Source: Vanilla planifolia (taxonomy: Eukaryota; Streptophyta; Magnoliopsida; Asparagales; Orchidaceae). From it: DNA of 64,000 bases. The notes under the pieces were generated by a model. It worked only from the letters and a program-made list of their open reading frames with translations, ran no database searches and was not told where the DNA came from. Below are positions 37,071 to 49,960 of this stretch, one piece after another (within the stretch, counting starts at the first letter, position 1; every line of letters starts with the position of its first letter). Position numbers and translations under genes: made by a program. The stretch lies in contig CM043868.1 of assembly GCA_023846275.1 (NCBI GenBank), positions 19,935,755 through 19,999,754 on the forward strand. Reading direction: 5' to 3'.

Positions 37071-37959
37071 AAAAATATATCATTTTCCTTAAGACTAGGT
37101 TCAAAATATTTGCTAGATTGTACTTTATTAAGGTTTATAGAGTTAAATTTTATGACTTTTTATGTTAAGCTAACACATTGTGTTGTATGTGATTTTTAAC
37201 TCATATTTTGCCACTATCCTTATCGACAATGAAACAAAGTAAAAGTTGATGAAGTTGCAAAACTCAGGATTAAAGAAAAGAAAGGTGATTTCTTAAAGGG
37301 AGAAATAAATAGAAAAAGCATAAGTAAGTCATTAATAGGTTTTAAGAAGAATAGAATACAAATAAATATTATATGTTAAAAAAATGATTATAATATGTGT
37401 ATATATATATATATTATTTTAAGAAGCTTATTTTAATTTTTGGTCTTTTTCTACTTTTTATCATTTTAAATAATTATCGTATCAATTAATAAAGCAAAGA
37501 TACATACAACTAATCTTTACAATATTAGTTGCAATGATACTAATAAGTAATTAATAGACCTCACAACTTTTTAAATATGCAAAACTATAACTAAGTTACA
37601 CCCTCATTACAGTTATTAAGATAATTTTAATATAAAGACATGTGAATATGCTATTAATTTACATCTAATAGTCTCACTTTCTTATCAATGTTTCGACCAT
37701 TGTATTGAGAAGTGATTATGCCATTGACTCAATTCAATTCTAAATAGAATATAATAAACAACAAATATAATATACGATTGTTTGTAATATTCAAGATATA
37801 TATCATACAAACAGTAATCAGAAAACGATAACTGGTATGCAGAATATCAAAAATATGCAAATCATATAATCAATGTTAATAAAAACAATGACGTCTTTCT
37901 CTTTACCATCATGAAAGGGATTTTAAGGCCTTACAAACGCAGCGATCCAAAGCTTCCAC
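37071..37959. other. AT-rich intergenic DNA, nothing recognised
   Basis: A short TA tract at about 37397-37414 is the only distinct feature. Confidence 0.4.
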
Positions 37960-38340
37960 GATTTTCCCCCATACTTCTAACTTCTCCTTCCTTCAACTTT
38001 GCGGCAAAGAAACCTCCTTGATAGTTACCTTCCTGCAGATTGACGTAATTCCATTAATGACGGCTTCGACGACAGTGGCTTCACAGGGATGCGTCACCTC
38101 TTCGATCCGCTTTTCTCCTTCTGTCTTCTCTCTTTTCTCCACCTTCTCTCTCAGTCTTCTGCACCACGACCGGCGAATCCGAGTAGTCCTTCTCAGCCTC
38201 AATGCCTCTTCCTTTTGGGTGTCACCGGATATCCTCGGCAGCCTCCTCCTCCTCCCTTTCATCTTATTATGTGTTATCCATCTCTCTCTCTGCTCGGCAG
38301 CGTCCTCTTCCTCTAGGGACTTCCCTCTCATTTAATAACA
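37960..38340 (+). other. GC-rich patch, possible 5' end of a lost or truncated gene
   Basis: About 380 bp are clearly GC-richer than the surroundings. On the plus strand an ATG at 38057 opens a stretch starting MTASTTVASQGCVTSSIRFS, which is Ser/Thr-rich with no acidic residues, like a plastid transit peptide. The frame stays open to a stop at 38333-38335, but the later part is hydrophobic and not recognisable. The minus strand is also open (38331-37993) and Arg/Glu-rich. No downstream exon is visible in the following 2 kb. It could be a gene fragment captured by a transposon, a 5' exon relic, or chance. Confidence 0.3.
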
Positions 38341-39746
38341 CGGCATGGTATTGTTTTGATTTAATTATATCAAAATCTGATAATAACATCAACATTATTT
38401 CTTTGGTTTTGATAATAATTTCAAACGACAAAATAATATTTGACATGTCAACATATAAATCTCTTAGATCAAATAGCTTCTTATCAAAATAAAATAACTT
38501 GTATTATATCCATCTAAGTGAGTACTCATCAAAGCTTCCAACCCCATCGAAGCAAGGATCCGCTAGTTTTTGCTTAAAGTTCAACTTCTCGCGGTTTTGG
38601 TATTACCAAATAAATTATCAACTTTTATTATGCTAAATTTATTCTTAAACCAAATGTTAATTTATTTATCTTTAAAAGTATGAGTCATGTATTTTTTATA
38701 TCAATTAGAAAAATAAAATTGCTCAAAAATTTTAGGCATCACTGCTTTTACTTACAATAAATTTATTCTTAAAATTATGAGAATCCTACTCTTCTAGTAG
38801 AAAATCTCCTATACTAAACATATTAATTACTACTCATTGAAGCTCCAACAAAACTTGCATTAAGCTGATCTCTTTTCTACTCACAAGATCATCATTCTAT
38901 TACTCAACGGGGTAACAAATTTTGAAAAATACCCTACTTCAACTTTAAAAAGCATAAAGATGTACTTCACAATTTCAATCCTTGGCACACACATTATACT
39001 AACTCTATACTACATCATCAATCGACTAAACTCTTCCTTTTCGCTCTATTTTTATTTGTGCCAAGTTGGTGAGTGGGCATTGCAATTTACTAAAATCATC
39101 TTATGAGGCATACATAATAATTATCACAACCAAGGATTAAACTGATTTTAAAAATTTAATTTATCTATATGACAAGAATCTTAACAAATAAGAATATGAG
39201 CTTTAAAATCAAACATTATGAAAGTGCATAAAGTTTAATAGAGTTCTTTTGACATCAAATAAAGGTTCTAGTATTCTCAAACTCTATTTCTTTGATATCA
39301 TTGTTTTATATATAAAATTTTACCCAAATTCAAAACCTTAAACCTAGTCTTCACCACCTTTCTTAACCTTATTCATTGGACCTTAGCAAAGATATTGACC
39401 TAGTTAATTCCAACATTTAGTTACTAGCCTCATTACTTCACTTGTCACTTAGGAAGCCTAACTAATTCCATAAAGTAGATTCCACTAGTGCTCCTACCAT
39501 TAGTCTTTGTGATTCCATTTGTTTTTTACTCTGTTCCAATCCCATGATTTATTTTCTCTTATTTTGGGCATCTTAAAACTATATGATATTAATGACATTA
39601 GGACTAAAGCATGGGCATATTTTATATGATATTATGCTTAGCAATCATGATTCAATTAATAAATTATTTTTTGGGCTATATTATCCTCTTGAGATGGCCT
39701 AAGTGATTGTCATTCTTGTATGAGTGTTTTTAAATTATTATTTTTT
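38341..39746. other. AT-rich intergenic DNA, nothing recognised
   Basis: No ORF and no repeat that I can align. Confidence 0.4.
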
Positions 39747-40051
39747 TACTTATCTTTATCATTGTTATCAAAGTTTCATCTAAAGGAGCTTATCATGGAT
39801 AATTATGTGTGCACATTTAAACTATAATTCATTAATGAGCCTTTATCTTTAATATTATCTCAAATGATTCTATATTTGAAACTAAGTTAAGAAATTATTT
39901 TGCTTATCTTTACCATTGTCATGTAATGTTCATATAAAGGACCTTACCATGAATAATTAGGAGCACACATTTAAACTATAATTCATTAATGAGATCTCAT
40001 CTTTAATGTTTTCTTTAAATGTCCTTATATTTCAAACTATGTTAGAATGGC
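39747..40051 (+). repeat. Diverged tandem duplication, 154-bp period
   Basis: Units 39747-39900 and 39901-40051 share CTTATCTTTA, CATTGT, a TAAAGGA-CTTA-CATG block and then ATTTAAACTATAATTCATTA with ATGAG and TATTTGAAACTA or TATTTCAAACTA. Confidence 0.85.
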
Positions 40052-40859
40052 CACAGATTGTGACATATATGCTAGAAAACCAAGGTTATCCAAAATGATA
40101 TTTTAAGCTCATAAAGAGGATATTACAATATCAACTTGACATTTTTTTTATATCACAATATTTTTTTGTTTGAAGTAATTTTAAGTATTAAAACTTAAGA
40201 CCAATAATATTTGATCTTTCCAAAATGTTATTTTACAATAAAGTATCATTTAATTTTAATGAGCCAATAGTCGAGATTAAGAAATAAAACTATCGCTTAT
40301 ACTAAAGATTGCTAAAATGAATTCTACGCTAAAATCTAGTCTTTTGAAAGCTCATTACAAAGATAAAAGAGTTTTTTTTGCACACTTATGAAATTTGAAG
40401 TTTTATTTTGTAGATCTACATAACTAAAGCAATACAGTTTGTCGATGGTGATAATAAGAAAACTCAAAGGACCTATGCACATAATAAAAATTACCCAAGA
40501 AAAATACTAATCTAGCCCAACTACTCCATGTGTTTGACTTGATCGCACAGTTCAATTAAGAGGAACAACCCAATCTGGTCATGCAATGGCTCTAAAGAAT
40601 TTGCTCCTTATTGCTTAATTAGTATAGAATAAATTATTAAGTATGGTTTGAGATCATCTAATCACCTAAAGAAAATGTAATCTACCTAAGGTGCTACCAT
40701 AACCCCATCAAAGCTCTAGATATCGCCAAGAAAGAACTTAGATAAGTAACATATTTAACAATAAAAAATACATAAAAAATATTATTTCTTACACCTATGA
40801 GTCAAAGATACATGAGTTACTACTTCTAGATAATTAAGATATTTATTTTTCATATGTAG
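40052..40859. other. AT-rich intergenic DNA, nothing recognised
   Basis: No feature recognised. Confidence 0.35.
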
Positions 40860-41420
40860 AGTCTGTATGGGCCTAAAATTGCACTTCGAGCTTAAAATTT
40901 GCAACAAAAATGCAAAATGGCCAAAACAAGCCTATTGGTCTCTATTCCATTGGATATGTCACTTGTACTACCTCCATCACTCATCATTGGCTTTACCCGA
41001 CCTGACCGATTGACCTGATCTAATCAAATCAACGAATAGGCCTTCTAGGTCTGATTTGGATCACAGGTTTGCAGAATTAGTGATCGAGCCACTTCGCTAC
41101 ATTTACTCATTGATGGAGTTTGTGACACATCAACTTGTCTCCAACCCACAGCTCTACATTGACCCGCCAACTCTCTTTGTGACACTCTGACTAGACTCTG
41201 ATCTGCGACTACACCAACGTCACATCAACCCACTACGCTACTCCATGGACGACTCTTGTCACTCCTGACATCATGTCGACCCACTAACCTGATATATGGC
41301 ATGCCAACTAGCAACTTATCGATGCTAGGCCAACTAGCCAACCAAATCTACAACACACAACCTCAGTTCTGACTCACAATGCTGTTGAGGACACACAAAT
41401 CTATCATCTGCAACTAACTG
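40860..41420. other. GC-rich, cytosine-biased island without coding potential
   Basis: About 560 bp rich in C on the plus strand, with repeated near-motifs such as GACCTGA, ACCCACT, CATCAACCCACTA and CATGTCGACCCACTAAC. No open frame of any length. It may be a fragment of a GC-rich LTR or of a decayed satellite. Confidence 0.35.
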
Positions 41421-42989
41421 ACCCATGATAAACCATACGAACTAAAAACATAGCTTTTCAAAAAACTGTTTTAAAATAGCTTCGATCCAAAGATTTTTAA
41501 ACTAAAATAATATTTTTTAGAAAGTTATTTGATACTAGCTTTAGTCACAACTTTTTAGTAATGAGAACAAAAAACTAAAAGATATAATTTTTCAAAAAAT
41601 TATTTAACAACATTTATTCTCAAAACATCTACATTATTCAAAACATTTGTGCAACTCATCCAAAGCATCACAAACATTGTCATTCTAAATACCTTAGATG
41701 ACCTGAGTACTCCTAGTTTTAAGGCATCACTATGATTAAAAAAAATACAAAGTTATAATTTACTAATAAAAAACTTAAAATGAAAAAATACATGACATAT
41801 TAATGAATGTTAGAAATGATCAATAAAACCTTTTCTATTGTCTCTGAGTGGAAAACTCATACAATCGATTATTTTCTATAAATAACAATCAGTCTACTAT
41901 CTTGTATGGTGGGACCACTTGAGCTAAACATCAATGGTCTTTAAAAAGGCTCTAACAAAACTAAACTGGTTAAAAACATATAACAATCATCACCACTCAA
42001 TGGAAAAGAGATTGATACACTACAATATTGATTCTCACTTTTAATGTGTTCAGTGCATCCTTATGATTGTTTCTCTTTTCCTTATTTCATTTTACTTTGA
42101 CTTTTTGATGATGTTGATATACTTTTAATGAAATAATGATTAATTTTGAATGCTCCATTGGTGTTTTGGGTTAGCCAAGGCATAAGTGTAGTTACCATCA
42201 TAAATTCTTGATTCAAGCATATAAGGCACTGCATCATTAGCTTTGCTCTAAGTGGATGACTAATTGAACTATGGTTATGAGGAAAGTTCTTAAGAACATA
42301 AAAACATACAATATGTGTGCAAACGTAGTGACATGGCCATAACTATATGAAAAACAAAAAATGTTATGATAAATGTATTCATGGTCATGGTATAACTCGA
42401 GACAATATAAAAATTAAGTTGAGACCTATTATAGAGTGGTGCTCAAAGACATACATGACACAAGTAAAAAGGCTTTTTTGCTACAATTGCATTTATGATT
42501 GTGTTTCCAAGTTAATTAAAGAAAAAAATGTAAAAATGAAAGTTTAAAATAGAGATACTAAATACTTGATTGAAATTGAGAGACAATACATCTATAATAG
42601 ACTCATGTCCTAACTTCATCACTTTACATCATTTATGTTGTAGTTATATTTCACTACATGTTCATATATTTTTATATTTTATTGTATATTTTATGGAATG
42701 TACCCCAATGTTATCAATGAACTTAGCTTATTTAATAATAAGTTAATACCTTATGTTTTATGTTAATTTTTATTATTTATTTAGCCATTTGGATAATCCC
42801 AAATAGTTGACTAAAGTAAATTATCAGAGTTGAGCAACAACTATTTATGATCATAATTATATTAGATGGTTAGAGATAACCTAAACACCCCCATAAGTTA
42901 ATACAATCCTAAACAATTATCTCATAACCACCTTCTGTAATTATAATGTAAGTTAAGTTATTAATTTATCTCAAAATAGGATTATGAAA
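41421..42989. other. AT-rich intergenic DNA, nothing recognised
   Basis: A short open stretch at 42347-42547 has no domain. No repeats delimited. Confidence 0.35.
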
Positions 42990-43402
42990 ATGATGTAATG
43001 TAAGCATATCGTATGACATACATTTATTTGTATATTTTTGATTTATGAGATAACATATTATTGTGAAATATATATGTTCACAACAAAGATCTTATCATAA
43101 TGAGTATAAGATATTGGGTGATATGAGTGACTATGTGATGATATCTAATGAACTTATGTTTTTTGTTGTTGTTTCCTAGATTATGAGTCATAATCTAATA
43201 AAAATCATATCATCATGAATACATGATATTAGGCGATGTGAGTGATCATTTTTGTGATAAATAATGATGTGATATGAGATTTTGAGAAGCTAAGATGATA
43301 ATCATACCAAAAATCATGATGTTAAGAAAATAAATAAAAATATGAAAAAAATATGAATTTGAAAATAAAAAAATACATGATATGAGTACTATATGATGTT
43401 AA

Positions 43403-43461
<59 letters not shown>

Positions 43462-43985
43462 CTAATGCTATGTAATATTTTTATTATTTTTATCTTTATT
43501 TATCTATTATATACCACACATTTATATTATTTTATCAATTTATAACTAATGATTTAAGTATTAAGCATATTATGCTCATTATTTATTTATATTATAAGTC
43601 AAAATATAGTTATAAATAAAGCCAAGGGTCTCTAAAAGACAGCTTGGAATTTTGAGTAAAAAAAACAAATTGTTTTTTGAGCTCTATAAGACATATTATA
43701 TTTTAAAATTTTTGTTGTACTAAATTAACAAAAGATGTATTTTTGTATTTTTTTAACTTAAGTTTTATATAGCAACTTGAGATAATATACAATCCTTTCT
43801 ATGTTTTTATTTTTTTATCTAAGATATTATATCGAATTTTTGATGTTCTTAATTTACCTTTGCTCAGTTTTGGGATTATGTTCTCTAGATTATTGCATGT
43901 TTTGTATTTTGCCTTATATTTTGATATTGATAATGTATTATATTGGGTTATTTTAATATTAAGTTTTGTGGGATGTGATAATGTT
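42990..43985 (+). repeat. Possible LTR-like segment, distant match to 15755-16722, with AT microsatellite
   Basis: It contains two related units near 43087 and 43202 (ATCTTATCATAATGAGTAT and ATCATATCATCATGAATACA), a (TA)n tract at 43406-43458, and the AAGCCAAGGGTCTCT piece also seen near 16350. It ends GTGGGATGTGATAATG, comparable with a GATGTGACATCAC end near 16707. Low confidence. Confidence 0.3.
43406..43458 (+). repeat. (TA)n microsatellite
   Basis: An uninterrupted alternating TA tract of about 53 bp. Confidence 0.95.
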
Positions 43986-44670
43986 CTTGTGAAAACATTT
44001 TAGTGATGTTCAAAGGCTTAGTAGCATTAAAACAAAAGTAAAATTTAAAGTTTCAAATTTTAAAAGAAAGAAAATTAATATTATTTATATTTCTTTAATA
44101 ATATTTAATCAAGAGTATAATATATTAATAAATACTTCTTAATAAAGTTTGAACAAAAATATTAAAGATAAATATCTAAACCGTTATAAGTTAACTCAGC
44201 ATTCTAAAGAAGTAACAAAATATTTTATATTTTGAGGATGAAAGATAATGAAAAAGATACTTTGGTGAGTTTTTTAAATATAAGATAATACACGATATAA
44301 ATGTAGTGTTAAAGGTTATGACAATATGTAATTAATTACGTCTATTTTATACGATATTTATGTAAATATCTCATGTTTTAGATGTATTTTTTGTTCTATA
44401 TATTTGAAAGAATTTATAAGGAGCTTGACACTTTTGTTTTCACTTACTAATTGAAGAAAGATGATCAAATCCTTGTGCATTATACTCATGAGAAAAGACA
44501 TTTGATATTTTATTCAAGGCAACTTCTACGTTTTTTTATTATGATTATTTAAAAGGATATAAGATAAAAGAAAAAAATAAAAACTTAAAAAATAAAAAAT
44601 ATATTATTTTAAAAATTAGGAATAAAAAATAAAAAAAAAATAATTAACACCACTCATCCTAAATACATAG
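43986..44670. other. AT-rich intergenic DNA, nothing recognised
   Basis: No feature recognised. Confidence 0.35.
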
Positions 44671-45207
44671 TTGTTAAAATTGAGAATAATCAAACTATTT
44701 TTATGTTAAGCACTTTTAATGGGATGGTGTATTAGGAGAATTATATTTTATTAAGATTCAATTATTAATATCCTTAAAGTTATTGGGAATCTCATAATGA
44801 AATTGGGGTCATTGGTATTTATATGTTTGTTAGGAACATAAATCATTGTTGTCCTTGTTTGAGACAAACACAATACTATAGATTTATTAGGATGCCCTAC
44901 CTTTATTTAGTGATGTGATATCAGTTAAAATTGCCTTACCTAGTTGTTAAAATTGAGAATAATCAAAACATTTCTTTGTTGAGCACCCTTCAATGGAGAG
45001 GTGTATCAAGAGAGCCTCATAATATTAAGATTCAATTATTGATTTCTAAAAGTTATCGGGAACCTCATAGAGAAATTGCGGTCATTGACATTTATATATT
45101 TGTTAAGAACATAAATCACAAATGTCCTTATTTAAGACAAACACAATATCATAGATTTATTAAGATTACCTTACCTTTTGCAACTGATGTGATATCAATT
45201 AAAATTG
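44671..45207 (+). repeat. Diverged tandem duplication, 273-bp period
   Basis: Units 44671-44933 and 44944-45207 are collinear. Both start TTGTTAAAATTGAGAATAAT and share ATTAAGATTCAATTATT, AGTTAT-GGGAA/CGGGAA, GGTCATTG, GACAAACACAATA, ATAGATTTATTA and GATATCA-TTAAAATTG. The longer open stretch in the second unit (44931-45269) has stops in the first unit and encodes nothing I recognise. Confidence 0.9.
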
Positions 45208-45799
45208 TTCCAATCAAATCAATTATTGTTCATAATTTGAAAACATTTTCAAACGATTTGATATCCTAATTAGACATAACAACACATTTTATTTATAACA
45301 ATTGAGTTGATATAACTTAATTTCAAATAAGTGCTTTTAGTTACAAATATACTATTTGAAGTCATGTCAAACAGATTAACATTATTTTCTTTGTTTTTAA
45401 ATAATAGATTATTATTATTATTATTATTTATTACATTATTTCAATAGTTTAAAAAATGTTTTATATTTACTTTATGAAGTTATTATTTATCTTTTTATTC
45501 TTTAATTATATACTAAAAAATTAATTCAATTAAATTTATAAGAATAAAAGATTATCAAACACATAATATTTTTAATATTATTTAATAATAATATTTTCAA
45601 ATTTAATTTTATTAATGAATTTGGTATTTAATAATAGTTCTATCAGATTAAACGTAAGCGGTGTTCTCTGTTTTTGAATTTTTTATCTTGGTTTCATACT
45701 CCACAAAATTTGATGGAATCAAATAACATTTTCCATGAAAAGCAAATGTAGAATTAAAACTTGTTGTATTAGTTATTTTAATTTTATTTTAAAATTATA

Positions 45800-45848
<49 letters not shown>

Positions 45849-47094
45849 CAAACATTTTACTTCCATCAACATAATTTTTAGTTAAATTTTTTTCTTCAAC
45901 ACTAATTTTAAAATTTGTACACAAAACACATAAATTGCCATCAACAAAAGTTTCAGAATTTTGAAAAATTCACTATAAAAGTATTTTTAAAATTCATTAA
46001 AAAAAGTTTTCATACCAAATCGATAATAAAAAAGACTTTTTTTTGTTCATGCAAACTAATTTTTTGAAAAATTATTTTTCAAAAACTCTTTGAAAAGTTT
46101 TTTCAAATCACACCGATCACGTCAGATATGGCCTTAAACAGCGTTAATGTGTTTTGATTTTTTGAAGAATCAATAATAGTTCTTATATGTAAACATTGTT
46201 CAAGGGTTGTGGCTATCATTATGAAGAATAATATATGAAATAATTGGACAGAAAAAAACAAATTAAGCTTAAAATATGTTGCTATCTGTGCATAATATTT
46301 GTGATGATTTGTGCATCTTCGTCAGAATCGATTTATTTCTTAATATTTTTTAAATATTCTTTACTATATTTAAGAAAGATTAATTATTGTGATTAGATAT
46401 TTACTAATAAAAAATTCATAATGATTTGAAAAGAACGTGACTCTTGTGATTTGAAATGTAATCGATGGAAAGATGTTTAAAAGTGTGCTTTTCAAAATAA
46501 TTTTTATTTGATAAGATATAATTGAGAAGTTATAAGAATATTTTATGCATACAAAAATCAAATTATTGTCCATTTTTTGTGAATAATATAAACTATATAA
46601 AGAAAAATTAAGTAACACTAAGACCACCAGTAATTGCTGTATAAAAATAAAACATGTTGATAGCATGCATTAGATCTTAGTTCATAAAAGACGTTAAGTG
46701 TCATGCATAGTCTATTCTTTTTACATAATAAAACACGTAATAATATACAATAAAGATAGGTTAGAGTATAATATAAATAGACGATGCTAATACCTCACTT
46801 AGGTAATGAATATTTGATAAAAATAAAATTTTGAAATCATTTTTATAACCAAACAATTGTCTCATAACAAAGAAAATAATTAATGCATGTGCATATTACA
46901 AGACCTAAGTATAAACTTTCTAGCAACAATAATAAGACATATAATGATATAAAACTCCTTATCACAATCTTCAACATAACTATCAAGGATCTACTTTCAT
47001 AATCATAAAATTAGGTATAAAAACAAAAACTTATCTTAGATAACATATATTTGAGGACATATAAATCTATATAAAGACCTGATAATGAGACTAG
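45208..47094. other. AT-rich intergenic DNA with microsatellites
   Basis: (TTA)n near 45412-45429 and (TA)n at about 45807-45845. No gene; the minus-strand open stretch at 46666-46370 has no domain and skewed composition. Confidence 0.4.
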
Positions 47095-47099
47095 AAACT
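47095..47099 (+). repeat. Left target-site duplication of the solo LTR (AAACT)
   Basis: AAACT directly precedes TGTTATACCCGG and is repeated exactly at 49956-49960 after the LTR end. Confidence 0.93.
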
Positions 47100-48820
47100 T
47101 GTTATACCCGGTAAAAAAATTATATGTTTAATCTTCAATAATTCAATTGTGGCTTGGATGATTTCAGATCGACAGTAGGATGAGCCAGGAGCTCAATTAG
47201 AGGCTATTGGAATTTCTGAAATTTTCTGGGGATTTTTCGGAGCACCGAGATTTTTTTTAAAAACCGGAATTTGGTTTTTACCGCGCGTGAACCGGACCGG
47301 AGCGGTTCAGCGAAGGCGGGGCGGTTCGCCGAGGTGCGTTTGCGCGTGCGTTTGGATAAGCCGCGGATAAGCGGATCGGACGGGCGAGATCAGCGGTGGA
47401 GATTAACTAGCTGATCGGGTGTTAAGCGACGCTTTTGGAAGGTCAACCGGCGCTTAATGGGTCTTAACGGGTTATTACCGGTTTAAGCCGGGTACTTAAC
47501 CTAAACTGTTCGGCTGTTAGGGTTTCGAACGGCGGCTAGAGGCGAGGTGTTCGCGGCGAACGGGGGTAAATTCCGGCAGCCTTCCAAGGGGCTTTTGGTA
47601 ACCGGAGGTTCGCGAGACAGAGGCGAGCATTTTGGTACCGGTTTCGTTCGGCGAGGAGCTGCGGTTGATCGCATGCGAGCTTCACCGTCGCCGGCGAGCA
47701 AGGTAGGAAATTCAGATTAAATTAGTTATTTAGTAGAAATTAAAAGCATGTAATATTTTGCTTAATGAACACAAGCATGTGGATGAAAAATCGGACTTAG
47801 TTGAATGCTAATCTGTGTTTTTTATAAATTTTGGATTTCTGGAAAATTGCCCATTTCGCCGAAAAATTTAGTTAATGATTGAAACATTAGGATAGTATGA
47901 ACATCGGATTTTGTTTCTCCTTGTTCGCGTTCGCCGGAAATCGACGGAAGGATTGGATTGGTCGGCGATTGCATCGATTAGGGTTTGCGGGCGTCGGACC
48001 GAGGAAGGAGAAGGGTTTAGATTAATTACGAATTTATTTAAGTAATTAACGGTATTTATATAATATTTATTAGTAATTAATTAATTAAACATCGACCGAT
48101 TAACGGATTATTAAGAAATTTGGTTCGGCGGTGTCGCGGTTCAGCGCGAGGGTTCCGAACCGGCAGCGAAAATCGGTTCAGCGGGATTCGGTGCGGAGGA
48201 AATTTTAATTCGGAAATTAATCCAAATTTTCGGAAAAAGGATATATGTGGAATTTAAATTTTAAATTCGGAAATTATTCCGAATTTCGGAAAATGGATAA
48301 AGGGCAGAAATTGATTTTTTTTGAAATTAAAAATCTCTTGAAGTGAGAAAAATGTGATTTTTAGAAATCACGTAGCCAAGTTGAAATTGACTGTTGGAAA
48401 TTACCCATAAATTCAGTGCAGCTGGATTAGTTGGAAGAAAGTGTGACACTTGGGTGCTACCAGAATAGTCAGAATTTTGGTACAGTTTGTGTTGCTTGGA
48501 TGACAATGACATGGATTGAGTCAGTTTACTTAGTGTTGGCATATTTCATGGATTGGCATATTTCATGGATTGACATATTGGACTGGAATACTATAGGCCC
48601 TATATGATGTTTTAGGGTAGTTGTGGTAGGTAACTGTGCGGTACAGACTTAGCTTCCACAGTATACATGTGGACTGGTATGCGCCTTGTTGTATCTGGAC
48701 ACATGTTGCCGAATCTTGGAGTTAGAGCTTGGCAATGACTGTAGGGGCGTGGCTTCTATGGAAATTGTTGGGAGAGGACTTCTTGGAACGGTGGCTGAGT
48801 CGATCTCTTCTGGTCCATGA

Positions 48821-48937
48821 GTGTAGGCCTGCGCGCCTGAGAGTGGCAGTGGCAGGGGTGACTCGCCGTGGCTAGCCAAGTGTGTAGGCCTGCGTGCCTG
48901 AGGGTGGAAGGGGTGTCTCACGTTGGCTAGAGATCTA
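48821..48937 (+). repeat. 61-bp duplication inside the solo LTR
   Basis: GTGTAGGCCTGCGCGCCTGA at 48821 recurs as GTGTAGGCCTGCGTGCCTGA at 48882, each followed by a GTGGMAGG-type stretch and GGCTAG. The left LTR has a single copy near 1800. Confidence 0.85.
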
Positions 48938-49014
48938 TGTGACTGGTTCTGTCTATAGTCTCCAGAAGATTGATTGACGAGAGACGCTGCGGTGTCGGGT
49001 GCTAGGCGTTGTTG

Positions 49015-49103
49015 ATGCGTGCGCAGAGATGGGCGTGTCCCGCTGGCATGCTTTGCCTAGGTGCCATGCGTGTGCAGAGATGGGCGTGTCCCGCTGGCAT
49101 GCT
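49015..49103 (+). repeat. Two copies of the ~40-bp LTR motif
   Basis: Cores start at 49015 and 49066. They read ATGCGTG, then a GCAGAGATGGGCGTGTC stretch, then CCGCTGGCATGCT. Both copies share GCAGAG where the other element has TTTCGAG, so they were duplicated or homogenised within this copy's lineage. Confidence 0.88.
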
Positions 49104-49955
49104 GCCTAAGAGCACAGAGGAGAGCTACTCTGGTGTGACTGGGGGTGACTGTGGTTGGTCAGAGTCTGGGACTGAGAGTACCTTTCCACCCTACATTGTT
49201 ATGCTGTATTTCTATACTTTTGCTATTATCCTTCTCTTGCATGAGAGTTTTTTTTTACTAGCTGTCTTTCCTACTGGGCGTAGCTCATTCCTTTATTATC
49301 TATATTTTTCCAGTGGCTCGGCAGACTTGACGCCACCCAGCTTAGGTGGGATCGTGATGAGTAGGCTAGTGGAGGAGATCTGATCTGTGATTTTCTGAGA
49401 CATTCTGGTTAGTTGATTGTTGCTGTTGGATGTATTCAGTGAGACCGTTATTCTTATGTTTTGTATTATGTGAGGGTGATTCTGACTCATGTACTCGGAT
49501 GGATAATGTGGTATTTGATGGATTGTGATTTTTCATATGAGTTACATTTTTATACACTGTCTTATTTTCTATCTTGACGGTATGGTGTGTGGAGCGCCAT
49601 TTCATATCGGTGGATGTTATATATTTTTTGTTGATGGTGAGGTCATTACATGACTATGGAACTTAACCTTGGGGGTTCAGACTTCTATTAGATCGGTTCT
49701 CCTACCGGTATGGGTTAGGAGTATTGGGTCTAGTAGGAGTAACATTGCGCGAGTTCATCAGTTAATTCAGGAGTCATGAACCTGATTTGACGGTGTGCCC
49801 GGGAGATGGGATCCACATAGTTAAGGAAAGTAGGTGTGTAATGATGTGTTATATCCTATGTTTTTCGTAGGCTACTCAGGTTGGTATGGGACGATCTGAG
49901 CTGTTTATATGTAAAAAAAAAAAAATTCCTTTTAAAAAAAACCTGGGGTGTAACA

Positions 49956-49960
49956 AAACT
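49956..49960 (+). repeat. Right target-site duplication of the solo LTR (AAACT)
   Basis: Exact match to 47095-47099. Confidence 0.93.

Larger units (their letters stand above)
47100..49955 (+). mobile_element. Solo LTR of the same Tekay-like family
   Basis: This 2856-bp LTR starts TGTTATACCCGG and ends GGGGTGTAACA. It is bordered by the perfect 5-bp duplication AAACT. It aligns along its whole length with the LTRs at 1-2809 and 7378-10552, with no gag or pol beside it. This is what recombination between the two LTRs of a former full element leaves behind. It keeps the ~270-bp block missing from the right LTR of the full element and has fewer tandem copies. Its intact TG and CA ends show the ancestral termini. 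Confidence 0.96.

Noticed and set aside
44931..45269. 112-codon open stretch as a small gene
   Set aside because: It falls in the second unit of a tandem duplication whose first unit has stops, and the sequence has no recognisable domain.
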